DNA from: an uncultured bacterium
GTDB taxonomy: Bacteria; Cyanobacteriota; Vampirovibrionia; Gastranaerophilales; Gastranaerophilaceae
DNA length: 40,384 nt
Assembly: GCA_902763805.1 (NCBI GenBank)
Contig: CACWTN010000013.1
Coordinates: 1 to 40,384, forward strand
Direction of reading: 5' to 3'
A program made the position numbers and the translations under genes. Positions 34,371 through 40,384 of this stretch are shown piece after piece; the stretch's first letter is position 1, and each line of letters opens with the position of its first letter. The notes beneath the pieces were generated by a model that saw only the letters and a program-made list of their open reading frames with translations, made no database searches and had not been told where the DNA came from.

Positions 34371-36906
34371 CTTTCACCTGCTTTTGTATGTTGTGCGGAT
34401 TCTTAATTTTTCCGAAACTGAATTGTGCAAGAACAGTTAACCCTATAACAGCACCTCCGATGCCTGATGCAATTCTTAACCATTTTTGATTTTCAAATCT
34501 TGTTTTTGCAGCTTTTTTGAAGAAATCAACAGGATTTTGCGCAACCAAATCAAATTTTTGCATCATAGTTTGCGAATCGGGACCGTACAATTTTTCCAGT
34601 GCGTCACCAAATCTGTGCCCCGGCTTCATAAAGTCTATGTTATTTTGCCCCATAATATCTCTGAATCTCTTGAGATATTTAACAAATCTTCCGTAGACAT
34701 CGCCTCTTGTTATATCACCTGCAGATTTAACCGCATTTTCTGTTGATTTCTGAACAGGTCTGTCCCAACCTTCTCTCATCAAATCAATGTAGTAATTCGG
34801 GTTGTTATCAGTATTCAGTTTTAATGTCTGGTCTGCAATAGTTGCTTTAAGCAGTACGTTTCTAAGGGTCTTGTAAATATGCTTGCCGTATTTATCAGCC
34901 GGAACCTCACGTTTGAAGAAATCAAGAGTATGCAGCATTCTGCGCTGGCTGTTTCCGACACCTTGTATTCTGTCAATTATCCTTGATATAGCCATTCGTT
35001 TTGAAGAACCTGTACCTCTGCCGTAAACTTTTGCGTTTTGCATTCTTTGTGCGCCGTAGTCTTTTTCCTCGGACACAAACGGTTTTTTGATTCCGTCTAT
35101 AATGTCAAACATATCCTGTCTTGATTTAACCGTATTTTCAAGAGTGTCATTAACATTTTCCTTGATAAGTCTGCCAATTGTATTTTCAAACTTACCTCCG
35201 CCAATGCTGCCGATACATTTTGCTGTTTTATTGTAGTTGTTTTCATAAGCGGATATTAAGTCTTTGATGTAAGATTCCGTTTCGGACTTGCCATGAAGCC
35301 TGATTTCGGTATCAGCCATTATGTTAGCCAGTTTTCTTACCGTTTTTTGATATTTTTCTTCATTATTTACCAATGCCTGTATTTTCTTTTCAAGTATTTG
35401 TCTTGTGAAAGCTTCGGACTCTTTCATTTGTTTCAGGTCATTGAACTTAATATCAAGGGCATCAAATAAAGCATTTTCAAATTTTTTGTATGAACGTGCA
35501 AGCATTGTTTCGGGAGCATATTCAACCTTAACTGATTTACATTTGTCCAGAACTCTGTCGTTAGCTTTAAACTCGCCAAGTATTTTTGCAAGGTTTGTAA
35601 TATCAAAATATGCTTCTTCGGTCAGATATGATGACGGCGTGGCGGATACAAGTTTGGAGATTTTTTCAATAACGTTGTTTTGATGCATGTACAGTGCTTG
35701 TTTATTTTCAGCACTTGCTTCAATTTTTGCGGAAAAGATTTTTCTCAGCTCTGCTTTAAAATCAGCCAGTTGTTCCGTTGTTATGTATTTTCCGTCAGAA
35801 CCCGAATTTTTAAGTGCATCTTCTATTTCAATTCTTGTCGGATTAAATATTTTATTAAATACTTCCTGCTTACGTCCGTTTGCAGAAGTTTTTATCTCAT
35901 TTATTAGATTTTCATAAAAACTTTCGTCCAGAACATAGGCATTTTTTCCCTTTTTCAGTATTTTTACAAGGTCATCTTTTATACCGGCTTCAATGTTATC
36001 ATCAGTACCTTTTACAAGCAGATTAACCAGTTTTTCAAAATCTCTTGCAGGAAGCTCTTTATTCTGATGCTCATTCAGCAAATCTTTAACTTTTCTGCCA
36101 AGAGCATTCATGTCAACATCGTTAACATTTGTCGGCATATCTTCTGTTTTCTTAAGCATATCTGAAATTTTTGAATTATATCTTCTGTTTCTGACACGTT
36201 CCAAAGCAGGAGAAAGAACCTGTTCAAGCCCTGTGCATAAAAGAGCTGTCATTACAGGAGTTGCAAAACCTGCACCCAGCATCCACAGTGTATTATTCTG
36301 GATAGCTATTTTTCTCATTTGTTCTTTTATGAGTTCGTGACGGTTTTTAATGTCACGCGGAATTCCCATTCTGTCACCGATTATATCAAGATTTTCACCT
36401 TTGTATTCTCCTCTGTACAAGTCATACGGGATGTAGTTTCCGTCCTGAAATACCGATTTTTTACGACCCTGATCGTCTATGTATTCTTTACCTATATCAT
36501 ACCCCTGAATAAGCCTTGATGGAGTATTTATAGCTATCATCGGATATAATGACATACACGCAAGGAACGAACCCAAACCGACATATTCCATAAGACGCAT
36601 TTTCGGGTCGGTTGTTTGTGTTGCCAAATAAGTTGCAATACCGATACCGCCGAGTTTAAGACCGACATCATTTAAACGTCCTAACTGATGGTCTTTAGCA
36701 GTTCCTTTTATTCCGTCTTTAACTGCCTTCACATCATAAGCAATATCTTTTAACCAATATATCGGTATTGATAATAATGAATCGTGAACAAGATGTCCCT
36801 GTGCAGCATTCGGGTGTACAAAAGACCCGGTCTTAATAGGTTTTTTGACATCTCTGTATGTTGCCTGAGGCATTTGTATATTTGATTGTACAGGAGTTAT
36901 TGCCAT
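34354..36906 (-). CDS. Large membrane protein with a helical insert, unknown function
   Basis: An 850-residue protein starting MAITPVQSNI, like the small efflux-operon protein. Hydrophobic segments lie around residues 83-97, 106-127, 204-230 and 815-840. Between them, about 240 to 800, is a long charged, mostly helical region with coiled-coil character (KTEDMPTNV to NEEKYQKTVRK). A VGLGSFLACMS segment (109-119) and the following residues to D137 match a segment of the neighbouring 357-residue protein, and the C-terminal helices are also alike. No signal peptide. It begins one base after the 357 stop and overlaps GH13. I recognise no family. Confidence 0.8.
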   Translation of the reverse strand: MAITPVQSNIQMPQATYRDVKKPIKTGSFVHPNAAQGHLVHDSLLSIPIYWLKDIAYDVKAVKDGIKGTAKDHQLGRLNDVGLKLGGIGIATYLATQTTDPKMRLMEYVGLGSFLACMSLYPMIAINTPSRLIQGYDIGKEYIDDQGRKKSVFQDGNYIPYDLYRGEYKGENLDIIGDRMGIPRDIKNRHELIKEQMRKIAIQNNTLWMLGAGFATPVMTALLCTGLEQVLSPALERVRNRRYNSKISDMLKKTEDMPTNVNDVDMNALGRKVKDLLNEHQNKELPARDFEKLVNLLVKGTDDNIEAGIKDDLVKILKKGKNAYVLDESFYENLINEIKTSANGRKQEVFNKIFNPTRIEIEDALKNSGSDGKYITTEQLADFKAELRKIFSAKIEASAENKQALYMHQNNVIEKISKLVSATPSSYLTEEAYFDITNLAKILGEFKANDRVLDKCKSVKVEYAPETMLARSYKKFENALFDALDIKFNDLKQMKESEAFTRQILEKKIQALVNNEEKYQKTVRKLANIMADTEIRLHGKSETESYIKDLISAYENNYNKTAKCIGSIGGGKFENTIGRLIKENVNDTLENTVKSRQDMFDIIDGIKKPFVSEEKDYGAQRMQNAKVYGRGTGSSKRMAISRIIDRIQGVGNSQRRMLHTLDFFKREVPADKYGKHIYKTLRNVLLKATIADQTLKLNTDNNPNYYIDLMREGWDRPVQKSTENAVKSAGDITRGDVYGRFVKYLKRFRDIMGQNNIDFMKPGHRFGDALEKLYGPDSQTMMQKFDLVAQNPVDFFKKAAKTRFENQKWLRIASGIGGAVIGLTVLAQFSFGKIKNPHNIQKQVKDDNIG

Positions 36907-36907
36907 C

Positions 36908-37981
36908 TTATATCACCACTCTTTCCTGTTTTTTATCAATCAAATCTTTGTTAGCCAATTTACCCATTTGTTTTGCCCTGTGTATAACATTGTATGTTAA
37001 TCCTATGGTAAGTGCTGCCGTAAATAACAGCCAAGCTTTCCCGGCATGTTTCCTGAACGCGTTAACATTTTCTCCTCCGCACCATAAAGATTTGCATGCC
37101 TTACCGAATGTTTTAATGAAGGTTTTGGATAAATTCAATGTATTTTTTCCCGTATTTACAAGTTTTCCGCCTACTTTTGACAGGAAGCCTTCACCTTCCT
37201 GTCCAAAATATTTCGGTCTGTCGGAAAATGCTTTGAAAAATTCTGCCCAGCTGTCCTGCGCTGCAACGCACACTGCAGCAGCTGCCCAGCAATATGAAGT
37301 AAGACTTTTTGCGGTTTTTGTAGATGAAACAATGCTTTGTATAATAGGAGTTGTTTCTGTTACGGAATCGTTCAGATTATCACCCATACCTAATTTTTTT
37401 GCAATTCCGTCGTAATATTTAACACCATATCTCGGGTCTTTTGCTATCAAATCTTTTCTGAAAAATTCTATGCTGTCATAAACTTTTCTCTGTTGATGTT
37501 TATGGTCAATTACCGCTTCTGCACCGGGTTTTGTCGGAAGCGTACAGTAAATATTTCTGTAAGGAAGTTCAACATCAACACCAGTTGACCACGCAACAGG
37601 TCTTGTTACAAAATCATTCGATAATGTCTTGCCGATACCGTAAAGAACAACACCCAACCCCATTTTTTTGCCTCTTAGCGATGCTTTTGCTGTCAGATGC
37701 TTGTTAATAAGGTTAAACATTGCCATAAACATACCACTGCCTGCCAAATAAGGGATTATACCCATCGACAGAAACTCATAAAAATCAGAGTTAACGTCAC
37801 CTTTCAAGCCTTTTACTGGATATTCCGTCATGGCATTCAGCGTCTTGTCGTATTTTTGTAAAACTCTCGTTCTCAAAGTATTTGCAACAATTTCTGATTC
37901 AGAATGTTTATCAGGCTTTTTGGTAATGTCATTTTGCCTGAAATTCACAGTATTCTTCGGTAATCTTAATTGTTGTATCAT
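36908..37981 (-). CDS. Membrane protein related to its 850-residue neighbour, unknown function
   Basis: A 357-residue protein with about four hydrophobic segments (around residues 72-92, 105-122, 226-242 and 315-333) and a Lys-rich C-terminus. A segment running from MGLG (107) through TRP to G-V-D-V (137) aligns with the 850-residue protein with one gap, and WLLFTAALTIGLTY resembles that protein's last helix. No signal peptide or enzyme motif is visible. The N-terminus (LRLPKNTVNFRQND) contains N-F. The ribosome region is TGGGGC, 6 nt before the ATG. It heads the three-gene unit ending with GH13. Confidence 0.8.
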   Translation of the reverse strand: MIQQLRLPKNTVNFRQNDITKKPDKHSESEIVANTLRTRVLQKYDKTLNAMTEYPVKGLKGDVNSDFYEFLSMGIIPYLAGSGMFMAMFNLINKHLTAKASLRGKKMGLGVVLYGIGKTLSNDFVTRPVAWSTGVDVELPYRNIYCTLPTKPGAEAVIDHKHQQRKVYDSIEFFRKDLIAKDPRYGVKYYDGIAKKLGMGDNLNDSVTETTPIIQSIVSSTKTAKSLTSYCWAAAAVCVAAQDSWAEFFKAFSDRPKYFGQEGEGFLSKVGGKLVNTGKNTLNLSKTFIKTFGKACKSLWCGGENVNAFRKHAGKAWLLFTAALTIGLTYNVIHRAKQMGKLANKDLIDKKQERVVI

Positions 37982-38009
37982 ACAAGCCCCATATGGTATT
38001 TGTTCATAG

Positions 38010-38033
38010 AAAATCCTGTAAAGGATTTTTTTT
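38010..38033 (+). terminator. Terminator-like hairpin upstream of the membrane-protein unit
   Basis: AAAATCCT (38010-38017), loop GTAA, AGGATTTT (38022-38029) and a T-run to 38033 form an 8-bp hairpin reading as a terminator on the plus strand. No plus-strand gene precedes it. On the minus strand it would lie in the 5' leader of the 37981 gene, so it may be a leader structure instead. Confidence 0.4.
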
Positions 38034-38140
38034 GCTAGCTGAACATCATGGTTTTAACATTTTGTTACAAAAATACTTAAAATATTAATACACTCCACAG
38101 AACTATTTTACCAAAAACAAAAAAGGGGAACAACAAAATT

Positions 38141-38296
38141 TTATCTGTAAGATTCTTCTATTTTTTGTTTAATCATTTTCATTTCTTCTTTTGTCAAATA
38201 AGAAGAAAAACGCATAAACTCATACATCGCATCTTCATAAGAATACTGCCTGCGCTCAACTTTCTGAAGCCATTCCCTAACTTCTCTCGTAATCAT
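38141..38296 (-). CDS. Small helical protein, 51 residues
   Basis: ATG at 38296, stop at 38141. The start is 2 bases after the DUF1653 stop, with GAGG about 9 nt upstream inside that gene, which supports coupled translation. The product (MITREVREWLQKVERRQYSY, then EDAMYEFMRFSS, ending KMIKQKIEESYR) is charged and almost certainly helical, with no membrane segment. It is too short for reliable family assignment; co-occurrence with DUF1653 is the main reason to accept it. Confidence 0.6.
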   Translation of the reverse strand: MITREVREWLQKVERRQYSYEDAMYEFMRFSSYLTKEEMKMIKQKIEESYR

Positions 38297-38298
38297 TT

Positions 38299-38511
38299 TT
38301 AAGCCTCATCCAAAAGCGTAAATCTCAGCGTTCCTTTATCATCAACGACTTCGTTCCACATCGCCTTCGGTCTTACCCAGGTATCACCCGTTTTAAGAGG
38401 ACTGTATATAACCATATCCTCTAATGTTTCAGAGTGTTTTGCAAACCCGACAACCTTGTACAAATTTCCCTTAAAATGCCTGTATGTTCTTCCGATTATT
38501 ATTTCCTGCAT
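38299..38511 (-). CDS. DUF1653 family protein
   Basis: A 70-residue protein with the typical small beta-domain: GRTYRHFKGNLYKVVGFAKH, ETLEDMVIYSPLKTGDTWVR and P-x-x-M-W residues. The frame is open to 38553, but the ATG at 38511 is chosen because AAAGGAG lies 5 nt upstream and family members begin here. The function of DUF1653 is unknown. The gene lies 29 bases after the PLD stop on the same strand. Confidence 0.85.
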   Translation of the reverse strand: MQEIIIGRTYRHFKGNLYKVVGFAKHSETLEDMVIYSPLKTGDTWVRPKAMWNEVVDDKGTLRFTLLDEA

Positions 38512-38540
38512 GTTTTCTCCTTTTACTGTTATATTTATCC

Positions 38541-40235
38541 TTAATTCCTGCATGCTGCATCTTCTTTATCGGTTTTTCCGTCATAGTTATTGTCAATCCC
38601 GTCCGAACAGGAGCCGATTGAGTTCTTACCTTCGGCTCTTGGTGTATATTTCAGCCACTTATCAGGAATTCTGTTCCACTGATATAAAAAGAATTTTTTA
38701 TAAAATTCAGCAATGCCGCCATCTTTGATTACAAGCATGTTTTCATCGTTTTTGTTTTCACCGCTGTACGAAAAATTCATTGAACCTATAATTAAATACT
38801 CATCATCTATAATCATTGTTTTTGAATGCATTTTACCCGCATAATTTTCCGCTTTCAGAGGAATACCCGCATCACGCAAATATTTATGTTTTGAATGTTT
38901 TGTCACAGTATTCAGCGCATCGGCAATAATTTTAACATCAACTCCGCGCTTCTTTGCTTTTATTAATTCTTCCGTTATACGTTTTTCTGTTATAACGAAC
39001 GCAGGAATATAAATATACCGTTTTGCATTCTTAATCAGAGGCAAAACCCCTTTTTCCACGGCTTTATCCTGAGGAGAAAAGAATATTGTTATATTTTCGC
39101 ATGTCTTATTATTTTCTGGTTTTTTATCAGAGTGAAATTTTCCTGAATACATTTGGTTAAACTCTTTTGTATAATAGTCAGCGACATTATTTGAGTTAAT
39201 AACCGCAATTGAGTTTGAATTAAATCCCGACATATCGGTATGCGATAAATTTGCCGAACCGGTTATAACAGTTTTTCCGTCAATTATGTAAAACTTATTA
39301 TGCATCGTATTATTAGCTTCGGCAGAGTTCCTGTCACTTACGCTGTCAGGAATTAAACCGATAAAAGAGTTTGTATCAGGATATATGTTCTCGCCTTTTG
39401 CATTCAAATCATATACAAGCCTGATTTTAACCCCTCTTAGCTTAGCATTATTAATCGCTTTTTCTATAGCAGGAGTTGAAGAATAACCGTAAATTGCCAT
39501 ATCTATAGTATTCTTTGCGGAATTGATATTTGATACTATTTCTTTGCAAATCTCAGACGTGCAATTTCTGTCAGGCTTGGTTTTTGTAGTCAAATCAGAA
39601 ACTATTATTTTTATACTGCCGGATTTATACACGGGTTTGTAGAGTAAATCCGTTACTGCTATTTCCTGAACTTTAGGAGCTGATTTTTTGACATGATTTT
39701 TTCTTACAACAACAAAATTCTTAACTTTTGCCCTGTTTTCTTTTGAAATGGGATAAGCTATATCCGTGTCCAAATCAAGAATTACAAAATGCCCCCTCCT
39801 TACTGATGCCAACTGACGGTTATATGCCTGTTCATTAAGAGGTTTTCCGTCTTTTAAAGCAAACGGAGTATTTTTAAACCTTACAAGATATCTAAATTTA
39901 TAATAAATAATGTCGTTATCTTTAATTAAAACTTTTCTGCCGTCTAAAAGATTTTTTGCCCAGTATTTGCCCAAATTACCAAGTATAAAAGCTTCATCCT
40001 CACTTATGCCGAGATTTAATGCAAGGTTTTTATTTCCTTCGGTATAATCGGGTGAAAAAGTATCAACATCTCTTAATACGTGTTTTTCACCCTTTTCTGT
40101 AATAAATTCCAATGGAGTGCTGATAACCGAGATTTTTACTTCTTCTTTATTATTAAATATAAAATTAATTACCAAAAATGCTGCAAGCATTAATGATAAT
40201 AACAGAATACAAAATATTTTCTTATTAAACTCCAT
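38541..40235 (-). CDS. Membrane-anchored phospholipase D-family protein with Ca-binding-type tail
   Basis: 564 residues from the chosen ATG. An N-terminal transmembrane anchor (IFCILLLSLMLAAFLVINF) is followed by a 190-residue domain I do not recognise, then two H-x-K-x4-D PLD half-sites: H312/K314/D319 in MHNKFYIIDG and H470/K472/D477 in MHSKTMIIDD, each with G-S-x-N after it. PLD proteins hydrolyse or transfer phosphodiesters (phospholipids, cardiolipin or DNA). The C-terminus C-S-D-G-I-D-N-N-Y-D-G (C543 to C562) matches the MopE-type metal-binding repeat of secreted proteins. The earlier ATG at 40277 is rejected because it would overlap the terminator at 40249-40285. A TATAAT ends 6 nt before the start. 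Confidence 0.86.
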   Translation of the reverse strand: MEFNKKIFCILLLSLMLAAFLVINFIFNNKEEVKISVISTPLEFITEKGEKHVLRDVDTFSPDYTEGNKNLALNLGISEDEAFILGNLGKYWAKNLLDGRKVLIKDNDIIYYKFRYLVRFKNTPFALKDGKPLNEQAYNRQLASVRRGHFVILDLDTDIAYPISKENRAKVKNFVVVRKNHVKKSAPKVQEIAVTDLLYKPVYKSGSIKIIVSDLTTKTKPDRNCTSEICKEIVSNINSAKNTIDMAIYGYSSTPAIEKAINNAKLRGVKIRLVYDLNAKGENIYPDTNSFIGLIPDSVSDRNSAEANNTMHNKFYIIDGKTVITGSANLSHTDMSGFNSNSIAVINSNNVADYYTKEFNQMYSGKFHSDKKPENNKTCENITIFFSPQDKAVEKGVLPLIKNAKRYIYIPAFVITEKRITEELIKAKKRGVDVKIIADALNTVTKHSKHKYLRDAGIPLKAENYAGKMHSKTMIIDDEYLIIGSMNFSYSGENKNDENMLVIKDGGIAEFYKKFFLYQWNRIPDKWLKYTPRAEGKNSIGSCSDGIDNNYDGKTDKEDAACRN

Positions 40236-40241
40236 ACAACC

Positions 40242-40247
40242 ATTATA
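40242..40247 (-). promoter_or_regulatory. -10 box of the PLD gene, leaderless spacing
   Basis: Minus-strand TATAAT is followed by 6 nt (GGTTGT) and the ATG at 40235. No Shine-Dalgarno and no clear -35 are present; the -35 position falls in the preceding terminator hairpin. Confidence 0.5.
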
Positions 40248-40248
40248 C

Positions 40249-40285
40249 AAAAAAAAGCCCCGCAATATAAATATCAACAGGGGCT
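40249..40285 (-). terminator. Terminator of a minus-strand gene lying beyond the right edge
   Basis: AGCCCC/GGGGCT (40256-40261 with 40280-40285) forms a GC stem around an AT-rich 18-nt interior that can pair further, followed on the minus strand by eight T. It would end a transcription unit that begins past 40384. Confidence 0.7.
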
Positions 40286-40384
40286 AAAATTGTAAGTAAG
40301 ATGTAAGATTATATAAGAGAGTGTGTTATGTAAGTGATTTAACTGATTTTGGTTTTGTTTACGCAGCACTTGCCAAAATCCGAT

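Noticed and set aside
36858..37415. Plus-strand 185-residue open frame opposite the membrane-protein genes
   Set aside because: It spans the junction of two well-supported minus-strand genes and lacks any signal or motif of its own.
39900..40110. Resemblance of the PLD N-terminal domain (D-V-D-T-F) to staphylococcal nuclease
   Set aside because: Only a few residues match and the arginine/glutamate catalytic pattern is not visible.
40359..40384. Possible end of a minus-strand gene at the right edge (frame ending in A-S-A-A then TAA)
   Set aside because: Only a few codons are inside the window, and two other frames are open there. The terminator at 40249-40285 supports a gene beyond the edge but not which frame.
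1..40384. tRNA, rRNA, CRISPR, IS elements or prophage genes
   Set aside because: I looked for cloverleaf arms with CCA-type ends, spaced repeats, transposase or integrase motifs and found none by reading; a tRNAscan/CRISPR search would be decisive.

Overview
The window is an AT-rich bacterial chromosome segment with dense coding on both strands and a Gram-negative type envelope: a TolC/RND/adaptor efflux pump, a secretin with its ATPase and inner-membrane platform protein, an AsmA-like protein and signal peptides. Several unrecognised proteins start with short peptides such as M-x-I-T-P-V-x-S-N or carry an early N-F-N-G / F-Q-G motif. From memory this is typical of the gut Vampirovibrionia (Gastranaerophilales, 'Melainabacteria'). 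That lineage is an inference, not something the sequence proves. I see no tRNA, rRNA, CRISPR array, insertion sequence or phage gene.

Layout. 1-1945: a small possible ORF, a 324-base region with an 11-bp tandem repeat, and a ferritin-like protein closed by a strong terminator. 1969-4614: a sodium:amino-acid symporter and a POT peptide transporter, apparently one nutrient-uptake operon. 4626-10870 (minus): the tripartite efflux operon, with an unrecognised 89-residue gene between adaptor and pump. 10971-12082 (minus): an exported lysine/alanine-rich protein with a cysteine cluster at its end, and a calcineurin-like phosphatase. 12173-15778 (plus): an HNH-like protein, an exported alpha/beta-hydrolase-like protein and a CDP-glycerol-type transferase. 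15802-20173 (minus): a cysteine-containing small protein, an AsmA-like protein and a LicD-type transferase. The two transferases suggest a phospho-polyol or phosphocholine-decorated surface polymer.

20322-24254 holds a matrixin-TPR protein that has lost two of three zinc ligands, an unknown 148-residue protein, a histidine-phosphatase fold lacking key residues, and a 73-residue ORF overlapping a UmuC-type translesion polymerase. 24507-31505 (minus) is a type IV pilus/type II secretion operon (PilP/GspC-like, secretin, GspE/PilB, GspF/PilC) ending with a 93-residue protein and a short-chain dehydrogenase. A plus-strand HD phosphohydrolase follows at 31796. 32610-37981 (minus) is the least explained unit: two membrane proteins with what looks like a shared core, one carrying a large helical insert, overlapping a cytoplasmic GH13 glycosidase. 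38141-40235 (minus) has an anchored phospholipase D-family protein, a DUF1653 protein and a 51-residue protein.

Regulation. At several genes a -10 box lies exactly 6 nt before the start codon and no Shine-Dalgarno is present, which points to leaderless mRNAs; other genes here have ordinary AAGGAG-type sites. Operons are tightly coupled, with ATGA, TAATG and TAAATG junctions. The best candidates for undescribed biology are the two-membrane-protein/GH13 unit, the inactivated matrixin and the small genes embedded in known operons.
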